Source: Paguma larvata
Taxonomy: Eukaryota; Chordata; Mammalia; Carnivora; Viverridae
Assembly (NCBI GenBank): GCA_030068075.1
Contig: CM057826.1
Coordinates: forward strand, 51,789,116-51,853,115
Direction: 5' to 3'
Length of the DNA: 64,000 nucleotides
The notes under the pieces are model-generated. The model ran no database searches. It was not told where the DNA came from and saw only the letters and a program-made list of their open reading frames with translations. Both the position numbers and the translations under genes were made by a program. This document shows, one piece after another, positions 1-11,140 of the stretch. Positions within the stretch are counted from its first letter, which is position 1. Every line of letters begins with the position of its first letter.

Positions 1-810
1 GTATGACTTCTGACATTTTTTTTCTATTGTCTGTGCCTCCACCTTGATGCTTACCTATCGCCTCATTTTAAACATTCTCACTGGCCTTCCATCTTTACAA
101 CTCATCCCATCAAATCATCATTCCTTTCAAAATCACTCAAATTGTTCTTCCCTTACTCTGAAACCTTATTTGGTTTCAAGATTCAAATCTGTAGGTTTTT
201 TGGTGTGATACTGGAGGCATTTTCTAAACTGAGCTTCTTAAGCTAGGCTAAAACACCTTGACTTGTATCTGCCTCTGCTTTGATTGTCTAATAAGGTTCA
301 TCTATCATACCCATCATCCACTTATCCAGTTCAAATAAGAAATAAGGGTTTTCCTAACTCCATAGTAATCTCTTTGTCTCCTACCAGGGTCACTAAGTTG
401 GTCAATAATTTGTGGATTCCTAGATTCTATCTCAGTTCTACTAAATTAAAATCTGGTGTTTAGCTTGAAAATCTCATTTGTAAGAAAATCTGCAGTCAAT
501 TCTTAGATACACTAAAACTCTGAAAACCTATGCTCATAACCTGAACAGAATTTGTTGTTAGAGTGCTTGCCATCTGACTACTGGCTGCTTGATTGATACT
601 TTTGTAATATGAAATAAAATCACACATTAAGTCATTTAATTATTCAACTTGTATTATATAAAGTTATTTAATGGTTCTATTTAAGGTATATTTATTGTCT
701 CTACTCTCCCCTTTCCATCTTGTCCCCAGAATTATACTTGGTAGTATATTACTTAGAAAATGGTGAGCCTTCATCTAAAATAACTGATTTACAAAGTTGG
801 TATGATATTA
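1..810. other. Intergenic; no recognised feature
   Basis: A+T-rich DNA without a SINE, LINE or long open frame. An AATAAA at 613-618 stands alone. HMMR is the upstream neighbour of MAT2B in mammals and its 3' end could be close, but I see no HMMR coding sequence here. Confidence 0.5.
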
Positions 811-824
811 TAAGCTACAGTTCT

Positions 825-1038
825 TTTTTTTATTTTTTTTATTTTTTTTACGTTTATTTATTTTTGAGAGACAGAGTGTGAGCAGGATAAGGGCAGAGAG
901 AGAGGCAGACACAGAATCCAAAGCAGGCTCCAGGCTCTGAGCTATCAGCCCAATGTGGGGCTTGAACTCACAGACCGTGAGATCATGACCTGAGCCGAAG
1001 TCAGCCACTGAACCGACTGAGCCACCCAGGTGCCCCTC
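825..1038 (-). repeat. CAN-SINE, antisense, with target duplication
   Basis: T-tail to GTGCCCCTC head; flanked by TAAGCTACAGTTCT (811-824) and TAAGCGACAGTTCT (1039-1052). Confidence 0.93.
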
Positions 1039-1548
1039 TAAGCGACAGTTCTGAAGATATGTAGAAATTAGAAAAAAATGTACTTCAAATATAAAGATAA
1101 AAATAAGTGAAAACTGAAGCAATGTTAAAACATACACCATATTGAGACATGACATCAGCAAGATGACAGAATAGAAGCCTTGGACCCTTCTTCTCCCCAC
1201 AGACATATCGATTCAGCAATAATACAGAGACAAAAACCCCTTATGAGAAATCCAGATACTAGTTGAGAGTGCCAAGAATATAAGTAAAGAAAGGATAATG
1301 TCTTCAACAAATATATCTAAATGCAGAAGAATGAACCATACACAAAAATCATCTCAAAAACTTTATAAAACAAGCAGAAGAAAATATAATAGGAAAGCTT
1401 CCTGACATTGGTCTTAGCAGTGATTTCTCATACCAAAAGTCACAGGCAACAAAAGTAAAACTGGACGGGTGGGACTGCATCCAGCTCAATTTTTTTCGTG
1501 ACAAATGAAACAACGGAGTGAAAAGAACCTATAGAATTCAAGAAAATA

Positions 1549-1747
1549 GGGGCTCCTGGGTGGCTCAGCATCCGACTTCACCTCAGGTCATGATCTTGCA
1601 GTTTGTGAGTTCAAGCCCCGTATCAGGCTCTGTGCTGACAGCTCAGAGCCTGGAGCCTGCTTTGGATTCTGTGTCTCCGTCTCTCTCTGCCCCTTCCCTG
1701 CTCACAGTCTGTCTCTCAAAAATGAATAAATCTTAAAAAAAAAAAAA
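1549..1747 (+). repeat. CAN-SINE, sense, with 16-bp target duplication
   Basis: GGGGCTCCTGGGTGGCTC head to A-tail. Flanks AGAATTCAAGAAAATA at 1533-1548 and 1748-1763 are identical, so the copy is relatively young. It sits in an old L1. Confidence 0.95.
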
Positions 1748-2039
1748 AGAATTCAAGAAAATATTTGCAAACTATACATCAAAAGGGTTAATTTCCATGA
1801 TGTATAAGGAACTACAACTCAATAGCAAAAAAAATAATAATGTAAAAATTGCCAAAGAATTTGAATAGTTATTTCTCCAAAGAAGACATACAAGTGTTTA
1901 ACAGGTATAGGAAAAGATGTTCAGAGTCACTAGTCATCACAAAGGGACAATATATTACCCCTGTCAGGATGGCTATTATCAAAAAAAAAAAAAAAAAAAA
2001 AGATATTTAGGATATGGAAGCATTAAAACCCTTGTTTTC

Positions 2040-2112
2040 TGTGGTTTATTTATCTAAGTTCAAGTTAGTTAACATATAGTGTCGGTTTCAGGAGTAGAAC
2101 CCAGTGATTGGA
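2040..2112 (-). mobile_element. L1 3'-end scrap inserted in old L1
   Basis: Contains AAGTTCAAGTTAGTTAACAT and TAGTGTCGGTTTCAGGAGTA, as found in carnivore L1 3' ends. Flanked by AACCCTTG on both sides (about 2029 and 2110), consistent with a short target duplication. Confidence 0.5.
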
Positions 2113-2394
2113 ACCCTTGTACGGTTGTTGGTGGTAATGTAAAATAGTATAGACACTATGGAAAATAGTATGGAGGTTCCTCAAAAAATTTAAAATAGAA
2201 CTACCATGTGATTCAGCAACCCCACTTCTGAGTATTTATCCAAAAGAACTGAAATGAGACTCACAAGAAGATATCTGCAGTTCCACGTCCATTGCCGCAT
2301 TATTCACATTAGCCAACCTATGAAAACAAGCTAAATGTCCACTGACCAATGAATGGATAAAGGAATACATACAATGGAATATTATTTGACCTTT

Positions 2395-2900
2395 TAAAAA
2401 AGAAGGAAACCCTGCCTTGCTTCTATAACAACACAAATTTAGTGGCTTTAAAGAACACAAATTCATTATATAACAATTCTGGAGGTCGGAAGTCCTAAAA
2501 TGAGTGTTACGAGGCTATGTTGGCGGGACTGTGTCTCTTCTGAAGGCTCTAGGGACACATCTGTTTTCTTGTCTTTTCTAACTTCTAGTGGCTGCCTGCA
2601 TTCCTTGGCCCATAACCCCTTCCTCCATCTTCAAACATATCACTCCAACCTCTGCTTCAGTTGTCACACCTTTCTTACTCTGACCTTCCTGCTTCCATCT
2701 AAAGACCTTTTCATTATATTGCACCCACAGAGTTAATCAAGTATCATCTCCCCATCTCAAAGTCTCTAATTATATCTGGAAAATTCCTTTTGTCATATAA
2801 AGTAACATCCATTGGTTCCAGAGTTTACAATGTGGACATAATTGAAAGAGCCATTATTTTGTTTACCACAGTCATCAAAGATGATACAGCATTTCCAAGA
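2395..2900 (-). mobile_element. MaLR-like LTR, antisense
   Basis: Contains the antisense signature 'caattctggaggtcggaagtcc', 'ctcttctgaaggctctaggg', 'cttcctccatcttc' and 'ttgcacccacagagttaatc'. Diverged; edges approximate. Confidence 0.6.
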
Positions 2901-3011
2901 TGTTCTCAGACACTTACTCTTGGGATCCAGCCATCTTTCGTTGATTCCCTGCCTTTAAGCCAACTGCCCCAGATAATGTGGAGCAGCACTGAATGGCCTG
3001 GGCTGAGCCCT

Positions 3012-3107
3012 ACCCAAATTACAGATTCATGGGCAAAATAAATACCCAAATTACAGATTCATGGGCAAAATAAATACCCAAATTATAGATTTGTGGGCAA
3101 AATATAT
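3012..3107 (+). repeat. 32-bp tandem repeat, three copies
   Basis: Units starting ACCCAAATTACAGATTCATG at 3012, 3044 and 3076, period exactly 32. The first two are identical; the third has ATAGATTTGTG. Near-identity of two copies suggests recent duplication. Confidence 0.9.
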
Positions 3108-3419
3108 AACAGCAATTAGGAGGGTAATTGATCCTAAAATTCTTACCAGACCACCTTCTGTTTAATTCACTTTACTGTTTGTTAGATGTAATGGCCCATT
3201 ACTCTAGCCTTTATCTTTCCGTGTGTTTCCTTCCACCTTCGTGTTAAAATTCAACACTGCAGAAATTCAGCTGTCTGCATCTTATGCTTTTGTACCCAGG
3301 CTGTTGAACTGTACTAAATAAAATTGTCTAATATTAAAGATAGTGGTCATGTCCTGCTTTCCAGCCTTAAGTTGTCTCTTGATGTCACCAAACATATCTG
3401 TGTTCTTTTCTTTCCCATT

Positions 3420-3517
3420 TTTTTTTAAGTAGGCTCCACACCAAACGTGGGGCTTAAACTAATGAACCTGAGATTAAGATTCACATGCTGTACGGACTGA
3501 GCCAGCCAAGCACCCCT
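3420..3517 (-). repeat. Short SINE (tRNA-related part only), antisense
   Basis: TTTAAGTAGGCTCCACACC, GTGGGGCTTAAACTAATG, ACTGAGCCAGCCAAGCACCCC. It lacks the (TC)n part of the longer felid form. The L1 at 3531 landed at its right border. Confidence 0.8.
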
Positions 3518-3530
3518 CTTTCTCATTTTT

Positions 3531-4395
3531 TTTGAATAATTTATTGTCAATTTGGTTTCCATACAACACTCAGTGCTCATCCCAACAAGTGCCCTCCTCT
3601 GTGCCCATCACACACTCTCCCCCCTCGCAAACCCCCCTCTCCCCTCTGTTCTTAGTCTTTGAGAGTCTCTTATGTTATGTCTTCCTTCCTCTCTGTGGCT
3701 TTTTTTTCCCCCTTCCTTCCCCTCTTCCCCTCCCCACTGGTTTTCTGTTAGGTCTTCCAAAGCCTACCTATGCGTGGGAACATATGGCATCTGTCTTTCT
3801 CTGACTTATTTCACTCAGCATAATATCCTCCAGTTCCATCCATGTTGCCACACGTGGCCAGATTTTATTCTTTCTCATTGCTGCATAGTATTCCATTGTA
3901 TATACATACCACGTCTTTATCCATTCATCAGTTGATGGACACTTAGTCTCTTTCCATGATTTGGTTATTGTCGGAAGTGCTGCTATGAACATCGGGGTAC
4001 ACGTGCCCCTATGCATCAGCAGTCCTGTATCTCTTGGGTAGATTCCCAACAGTGCTATTGCTGGGTCATAGGGTAGCTCTATTTTCATTTTTTTGAGGAA
4101 CCTCCACACAGTTCTCCAGAGTGGCTGCACCAGTTGGCATTCCCATCAACAGCGCAAGAGGGTACCTGTTTCTTCACATCCTCACCAGCATCTATAGTTT
4201 CCTGATTTGTTCATTTTAGCCACTCTGACTGGTGTGAGGTGGTATCTCAGTGTGGTTTTGATTTGTATTTCCCTGATGACGAGTGACATTGAGCATCGTT
4301 TCATGTGTCTGTTTGCCATTTGGATGTCTTTTTTGGAGAAGTGTCTCTTCATATCTTCCGCCCATTTCTTCACTGGATTATTCGTTTTTTGGGTG
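3531..4395 (-). mobile_element. 5'-truncated LINE-1, antisense, with 17-bp target duplication
   Basis: Carnivore L1 3' UTR (AATTTATTGTCAATTTGG, CAGTGCTCATCCCAAC) followed by the 3' part of ORF2 on the minus strand. The flanking repeat CCCTCTTTCTCATTTTT occurs at 3514-3530 and 4396-4412. The minus-strand frame 3768-4130 encodes the ORF2 C-terminal region with the familiar [15 protein letters not shown] and CPSTDEWIKTWYVYTMEYY words; a second piece (4182-4373) is in another frame, so ORF2 is broken. Dead copy. Confidence 0.9.
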
Positions 4396-4412
4396 CCCTC
4401 TTTCTCATTTTT

Positions 4413-5004
4413 AATTTTCCTCAGACTTCAGCATCTCCCTGTTAGCCAGATAAATATTAGGAAATATTTATATTTCTATTAAAAATGGAAATAATGATGA
4501 AATTTCTTCAAAATGTAGGTTATTCAATAAATAGTTTGAGGATGACTGACTTTCCATATAGAGGAAAGAAGTCGTATCTTTCACCTCACTTTCAAACCAA
4601 AAATAATTTACGGATTAAATTTAAAAATCTAATCATAGTACAAGATAATGTGAGTGTCTTTATAATTTCAAAATGGAGAGATTTTGTAAAGAAGACTATG
4701 AAGCCACAAAATACAGCTGTGATTTCATGAAAAGTAGAATAATCTGGATAGAGAAAACTCCATGATCAAATGACAAACACATACAATAGACAAAGCAAAA
4801 TTCTTCTGATTAGAGAGTTCTCTAAGTGAATAAGGATAACACCAAAAGTCCAAAAGTAGGCAAGATCTGTGCAGACAACCTAGAAGAAATGCAAATATTC
4901 TTTAATTTTGAAAAGATAATCTTACTCATCATTCAAGAAATGTAAAGTAAAATGAAATGCCGATATTTCCATAGCAATTAACAATGAGCAAAAAATAGGA
5001 TGAT
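4413..5004. other. Intergenic, old L1-like and unassigned DNA
   Basis: A-rich text on the + strand with words like 'caagatctgtgcagacaacc' and 'atgcaaatattctttaa' that could be very old L1; not firm. Confidence 0.3.
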
Positions 5005-5197
5005 GGGGTGCCTGGGTAGCTCAGTGGGTTATGCATCCGACTCTTGATTTCAGTTCAGGTCATGATCTCATGGTTTGTGGGTTCAAGCCCCACGTTCGGG
5101 TCTGCGTTGACGGTGCAGAGACTGCTTGGGATTCTTTCTTCCTCTCTATCCCACGCCACTCATGCACTCTCTCTCTCTCAAAAATACTTTTTTTTAA
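5005..5197 (+). repeat. CAN-SINE, sense
   Basis: GGGGTGCCTGGGTAGCTCAG head, GTTCAAGCCCCACGTTC B-box-like region, (CT)n, then A/T-rich tail. Confidence 0.9.
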
Positions 5198-5723
5198 TGA
5201 CAAAAAAACTATGATGATACACTATAGATACCTCACTACATAAAAATCAACTGGACAGTATCTGTTAAAATAAAAAATCATGTGTCCTTTGACCCAGAAA
5301 TTTTCTCCCAGGACTTTGTCTTTCAGATATCTATACAAAGGCTTCAGTATAAGAATGTTCCCTGTAAAATTGGTTGGTAGCAAAAGGCAATACAGTCCCT
5401 GATGACCTAAGTGGTTAACTAAGATCTTAGATTGCCAAGTACTTGGTGACCTAGTGGAGTCTGTAACGCCATCCAGGTAAGGTCAGGAGGTAAGCACGAC
5501 GCAGGACCCGAAGAAATGGGTAGGAGTGAGTCAGATAACGAAGGATCATAGATGTGAGGATTCACTGGAAATAGAGTATCAAATGGGAAGGTACAAGAGT
5601 TTGGCACATTTGAGAAACATTCAACATCACCAGTAGAAAAATGGCAAGAAGTTAAACTGCAAGGATAAGTAGATCTGACTATGCAAATCACAAAGAGCAA
5701 AATGCATAAGAAATTTGATCTTT

Positions 5724-5825
5724 GGGGTGCCTGGCTAGCTCATTCGGTAAAGCATCCGACTCTTGATCTCAGGGTCATGAGTTCAAGCCCCACATTGGGC
5801 TTGAAGACTACTTAAAAAAAAAGGA
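5724..5825 (+). repeat. Short SINE, sense, with target duplication
   Basis: GGGGTGCCTGGCTAGCTCAT to ACTTAAAAAA. Flanks AAATTTGATCTTT (5711-5723) and AAATTTGTCCTTT (5826-5838). Confidence 0.88.
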
Positions 5826-5838
5826 AAATTTGTCCTTT

Positions 5839-7242
5839 AACCTATGGACAATTGTGAGACATTAAAGGGCATCGGATATGTTTTTCAATGTCACTCTGAC
5901 GGCTGAGTGGAAAATTAATTCTATGAGAATAAACCAGAAGTCAGATCATTCATCCAATAATATTTACTAGTACTAGTATGTATTAGACCCTGTCTAGCTG
6001 CTATAGAACAAGAAGAAAAAAGGATAATAATCTAGGTAAAAGCAGAAGATGGCTCATAGCCTGAGGGAGAGTTGAAGGATTTCTGGCTTGGACAATGGAT
6101 GAGTGACCTTGATATTCCCTGAGATAAAGAACTTGGGGGAAGAGAGCCCTTTTGCCAAGTGAAGTAAACACATTTGGTTTGGCACATACTGAGTTTGAGG
6201 TGAAGTGGAGACATCAGGTAGAATCTTGTATATACAGATTCTCAGGAGAAGGCTCTGAACAACACGTACACATCTGGGAATGATGAGTATGCAGATGGTA
6301 ACTGACCCTTATGCATCGGTCATGTAACAACTACCAAGGATTTTTTAATAACCACCATGCCAGAGACTACAGATATGCACAAAGACAGTTGCTATCTTCC
6401 CAGAGCTTTCAGTCTAGCAAGAAAGAATCACACTTATGTACATATAGTTACAAACTGATTTAATTATGCTGAAGAAAAAGTATAGCTTTAATAACATGAA
6501 GATAGAGATACAGAGGGTAATAAATGACCAACAATGGATTATACGAAGGACTACATGAATGAGTGGCCAGTGACATTCCCTTTCTGTACTGTTGCCAAAA
6601 AATCATCATCATCATCATCATCCCAGCCCCAGCTCTCCCCAAAGAAGAAAGATATCAAGGGAAGAAAGTTCAGACCTTTCAGGAATCAGCTGTGAAATGG
6701 ATGACTTATATTTCTGAGGGAGCGCCAGGCTATGATGTACTGAAGGTGTGGATGAGGTCTCTGTAGAAGGAAAGGGCTGAACTTTGGACTGTTTTAATCC
6801 TTTAAGCTTTTGCTTCAAGGGTTTTGGCATGCTGCCTCCCAGGAACATGCCAAATCTGGCCTGTGTCTGCTGAGGCTGACTGGTGAAAATCTGAGTCACC
6901 AGAAGCCTGGGCCTGGGGACCGAGGGCCATGTTTAGTTCAACTCAGGCCCCGTATATCCACATTTGCCCCTATCCTGGAATACCAGTCCATGCTCACACT
7001 ACTGACAAGAAAGCATCATCCACAGTTTGGGATGCCCTGCCTTCCTCACCATCCTTGGAGCCCTCCCTCCAGATCCTCTCTTGTTGATGCTATTATTTGA
7101 CTTCTATGGAAACATCCCCTGAAAATAGGGTGGGCCCCCAAAAGTGATGGCAATGTAAAACAGAAGGCCCCAGAACCTAGAGACATGAGGACATCTACTC
7201 TCTTTACAAAACTTTTTGTTGAGACTCCAGGTCTAATTCATT
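5839..7242. other. Intergenic unique DNA
   Basis: Aside from the (ATC)7 run, I recognise no repeat or gene. Short open frames on both strands here overlap each other and lack splice-site or family support. Confidence 0.5.
6602..6622 (+). repeat. (ATC)7 microsatellite
   Basis: Seven perfect ATC units in otherwise unique intergenic DNA. Confidence 0.95.
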
Positions 7243-7254
7243 CAATATTCCTTT

Positions 7255-7441
7255 GTCTTTTTCAGTGTTTTATTTATTTATTTATTTTTGAGAGAGAGAG
7301 AGGGGGGGGAGAACACAGGATCCAAAGCAGGCTCTGTTCTTACAGCAGCAAGCCTGATGCAGAGCTCAAACTCATGAACCCTGAGATCAGGACCTGAGCC
7401 AGAAGTCAGATGCTCAACTGACTGAGCCCGCCAGGCACCTC
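7255..7441 (-). repeat. CAN-SINE, antisense, with 12-bp target duplication
   Basis: TTTATTTATTTATTTTTGAG to GCCAGGCACCTC; CAATATTCCTTT at 7243-7254 and 7442-7453. Confidence 0.92.
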
Positions 7442-7920
7442 CAATATTCCTTTAAATTAGGAGTCGCCTGAGCCTTAATCTCAAATCAATTTTGTCAACT
7501 AGATTTTTTGGAGACTATTATGACAGAGAGGCTCCAATACCCTCCCTTCCCATCTCAGTCACAATGTTTATCTCTTCTTCCTGAGTTAGGAAAAAGGACT
7601 GATCCTCTCTTGCCCCCTTCCACTTCATAATCCTCTTTAGCTTTAGATTCAAGAGAATAACAACAGCAGGACAAAAATTTTCTATTTTCATGTATTTTCA
7701 CTTGACCCATCCTAATTCTGGCTCAATGGATGCTGCAAGCTGGGTAGATGAAAATTAAGAGAATGCTATAAAAAATAAAATTTAAAAGAAATACAAAGAT
7801 GAAGATTTCTACACAATACTTAAAAGCTCATGTTCAGAGAGATGACCAAAGGAAGAGAAATAAATGTAAAATTTGTGGAAAACATAAATATTTATTGACT
7901 AGCACGAGCTATAGATATTT

Positions 7921-8135
7921 TTTAATTTTTAAACATTTTTTAAATTTATTGTTGAGAGAGAGAGACAGAGTGCAAGGAGGGGAGGGTCAGAAAGAGAAGG
8001 AAACACAGAATCCAAAGCAGGCTCCAGGCTCTGAGCTGTTAGCACAGAGCGCACTGCAGGGCTTAAACTCAGGAACCACTCCATCTTGACCTGAGGGGAA
8101 GTTAGAACCTTAACTGAGTCACCCAGGTGCCCCAG
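7921..8135 (-). repeat. CAN-SINE, antisense, with target duplication
   Basis: Flanks GCTATAGATATTT (7908-7920) and GCTAGAGATATTT (8136-8148). Confidence 0.92.
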
Positions 8136-8617
8136 GCTAGAGATATTTAAAGCCACCTCTGAAAAGGGTACATAGTATAGCTCTTTCTGCCTTGTCTTTC
8201 TCATTCTAACCTACTGTAGTCTGGCTCCTGTCCCCAGTCCTCTGCAAAGCTACCGGCAATTTTTCCAGTGAATTCTTGAAATGCTCTATTTTCCAGAGAG
8301 TCAATGCCATATATTTGGTTTTCCTTTCACTTAACTGCTGCCTTTCTCACTCCTTTACTGCACCATCTTGTACCTGACTTGTAATTATTGTAGAGAGTAA
8401 GGAGTTGAACCTGGACTCTCTTTATCAACACTCTCTCTCTAGATGATCTCATTAAGTCTTATGGACTTTGCCACCTCCATATAATCATTGACTTAGATGA
8501 GGAATGTCAATGGAAGCAATTAGGTGAAAGTTGTTAGGTTCCAAGGATACTTACAGGTTCCAAAGTGGAACCCGAAGATTACTTATTAATTGCAAAGAGT
8601 AAAAGAATGTGCCACCA

Positions 8618-8739
8618 GGAGCACTTGGCTGGCTCAGTCAGTGGAGTGTGTGATTCTTGATCTTGGGGTCATGAGTTTGAGCCCCACATCGGGTGTAAAG
8701 ATTACTAAAAACAAACAAATAAATAAACTTAAAAATATA
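8618..8739 (+). repeat. Short SINE, sense
   Basis: AGCACTTGGCTGGCTCAGTC to AAATAAATAAACTT; flanks ATGTGCCACCA and ATGTACCACTA. Confidence 0.82.
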
Positions 8740-8989
8740 TATGTACCACTATACCAAATGTAAGACACCACTAATATTGAGATGAATTTTTGTCAGGTGC
8801 CTCCTAATATACAATATACATATGCAGCACTACCAATCTAATCAAGTCAAAAAAAAATCACTACAGTAAATACGAGGCTTAGTGAAGTATTATATGAACC
8901 CTTGAAGAAAATCTTCAGGTAACTGGTACTGTCTGTTCAAAAAGCCAGTGTGATGGGGTGGGGGGAGGTGAGCGGTGGAATGGGGAGTA

Positions 8990-9650
8990 TGAATGTTCAT
9001 GCAAAAACCTGCACACAAATGTTTATATAGCAGCTTTATTCATATTTGCCAAGACTTGGAAGCAACCAATATGTCCTTCAGTAGGTGAATGTATAAATAC
9101 ATTGTGGTACATCCAGACAATGGAATATTAATTAGGGCTAAAAACAATGAGCCATCTAGCCATGAAAAGCCATGGAGAAAACAAATCCGTATTACTTGGT
9201 AAAAGGAGCCGACCTGAAAAGGCTATATACTGTACAATTCTAACTACACGACATTCTGGAAAAGGCAAAACTGTGGAGATGAAAAGATCAGTGGTTGTCC
9301 AGAGCCGGTTGGGGGAAGAGATGTATGAGTAGGTGGAATCCGGAGGATTTGGGGGGCAGTGAAAATGCTCTGTATGGTACCAGAAAGATAGATAGGTTCA
9401 AATCCACAGAATGTACAACACCAAGAATCTACTAATATAAACTGTGGACTTTGGGTGATTTCAAAGTTTTAACGTAGGTTCATTCACTGTAACGAATGTA
9501 CCAGTCTTGTGGGGGTGTGGATAATGATGGACACTGTGCAAGTCTGAGGTGCAAGGGGCTGGTCGGGGGTATATGGGAAATTTCTGTACCTTTCACTCAT
9601 TTTTCCTATGAACCTAAAACCATTCTAAAAAGTCTTAAGAAAAAATAAAA
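8990..9650 (+). mobile_element. Old LINE-1 3' end, sense
   Basis: Starts with 'tgtttatatagcagctttattcat', continues through 'gcaaccaatatgtccttcag' and 'caatggaatattaatt', and ends in a 3' UTR-like stretch 'ggtgcaaggggctgg...aaaccattctaaaaag'. Confidence 0.7.
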
Positions 9651-10419
9651 GGAGGTGAATAGAATAAAGAAAATGTGAAAAGGTGCAAACCTTGGTGGTA
9701 TGGTTTTTTTTCTTAAGCTATAAAATGCATTCTGGGGGCAATTTGAGAAATTTAAATGTAGATGATAAGATGGAATTGTGACTCTAAGTGTGACAATTGT
9801 ATTGTAGTCATATGAGACTGACCTTATTTTTAGAAAATGAATGCTGATGTTTTTAAGACTAAAATGTCGTGACATAGGAAAAAAAAGTAAAGTGTTATGA
9901 TGTCTACAACTTATTTTGAAGTGTTTCAGAAAAACAAATTTAATTTAAAACATAGGGAGAGAAAACAATTATAGAAAAAAACAATTGTAGAGCTTGGGTA
10001 GAAAGTATAAGGGTGTTTGTTCATTAAAGTCTTCTTTAATTTTTCTGTAAGTTTGAAAATTTTTATAATTAAAAAGTTTTTTAAATTCTCCACATTAGTC
10101 TGGACACAGAGACTCCCCCCCCACACACACACACAAAAATTCTCCCGCGTTAGCTAAAAACTTACTCATGTACAATTTTAGTTCAGGCGTCTCCTCAAAG
10201 TTCTGACTCATGTATCCCTCCTTCCTCATCACCCCCAACTGATGGCATTACCACATACTTAACTGAAAATTGAAACAGATGGGCAAGACTTCCTCATCTT
10301 TCCTCTTTTAAATTTGCCATCCTCAATATATGTGTCCTCAGATTCTCTTGCCTTTACTCCTTGCAATACCTTGTACTATTGTTCAAAATACGGTAATTCA
10401 GGCAGAGGATTATACTTCT
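9651..10419. other. Intergenic A+T-rich DNA
   Basis: A CA-rich patch (10121-10136) and poly-T/poly-A stretches. May contain further old L1 3' sequence at 9750-10080. No gene seen. Confidence 0.4.
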
Positions 10420-10900
10420 CCACTCCATTGATGGCAGGCTAAGCCACTAGACTTGCAGTGTCTCCCTTCAAGAGAATTCTACATCCCTGTCTCTATAAAT
10501 GTGAATTGGACAAGGACCCGATTTCCAAACAAGGTCACATTCTGAGGTGCCGAGGATTAGGATTTCAATGTGTCATTCTCGCGGGCACAATTTTTTAAAA
10601 TATAATTTATTGTCAAATTGGTTTCCATATAACCCCCAGTGCTCATCCCAAAAGTGCCTTCCTCAATGCCCATCACCCACTTTCCCCTCCCCCCATCTCC
10701 CATCAACCCTCAGTTTGTTGGGTCCCCAAGAAACTTTTTTTCCCCTTCCCCTCCCCCATGGTCTTCTGTTAAGTTTCTCAAAATCCACCTATGTGTGAAA
10801 ACATATGGGGTCTGTCTTTCTCTCCCTGACTTATCTCACTTAGCATAATACCTGGGGGCACAATTTAACCCGTAACACTTCCTTTCAGTTAATGGATCAT
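10420..10900 (-). mobile_element. MaLR-like LTR, antisense, split by L1
   Basis: Left part has 'ccaaacaaggtcacattctgaggtgcc' type sequence and 'aggatttcaatgtgtcattc'; right part resumes with CACAATTTAACCCGTAACA at about 10860. The L1 3' UTR at 10594-10855 separates them. Confidence 0.65.
10594..10855 (-). mobile_element. 5'-truncated LINE-1 3' UTR, antisense, with 11-bp target duplication
   Basis: Carnivore L1 3' end (AATTTATTGTCAAATTGG, CAGTGCTCATCCCAAAAG). Flanked by GGGCACAATTT at 10583-10593 and 10856-10866. It landed in an older MaLR-like LTR. Confidence 0.88.
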
Positions 10901-11140
10901 CCTGCCTGTCACACAAACGTACTCTAGGAGTAGACCTTCTAAAACTAAGCAAAAAAAAAAAAACAGAAGAAAACAAAACTCACAGTCCTCCTTGGATCTT
11001 AAATCCATGCCGCCACGCCCCACGCCTTTACCTCTTCCCAGTGTTTCAAAGCGTTTTCTACAATATTGGGCTCCACGTCTTTATTTTCCATTCTTTTTTC
11101 TCACCCTTTGGTTGGACTTTTGTACCTCTCCTCCACTAAC

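Larger units (their letters stand above)
1143..2430 (+). mobile_element. Old, interrupted LINE-1, sense
   Basis: L1-like 5' piece (CAGCAAGATGACAGAATAG) followed by ORF2 3' sequence: 'caaactatacatcaaaaggg', 'caccatgtgattcagcaacc'-like and 'atgaatggataaaggaa' words. Interrupted by a SINE (1549-1747) and by an antisense L1 3' UTR scrap (2040-2112). Internally deleted and full of stops. Confidence 0.75.

Noticed and set aside
1..800. 3' end of HMMR, the usual upstream neighbour
   Set aside because: I found no HMMR coding sequence or convincing UTR; a lone AATAAA at 613 is not enough.
3768..4130. 120-residue minus-strand frame as a host gene
   Set aside because: It is the C-terminal part of LINE-1 ORF2 in a 5'-truncated, frameshifted insertion.
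5724..5800. tRNA gene (A-box and B-box-like motifs with GTTCAAGCCCC)
   Set aside because: It is the tRNA-derived head of a SINE with A-tail and target duplication; no cloverleaf with intact anticodon arm. The same holds for all other such hits.
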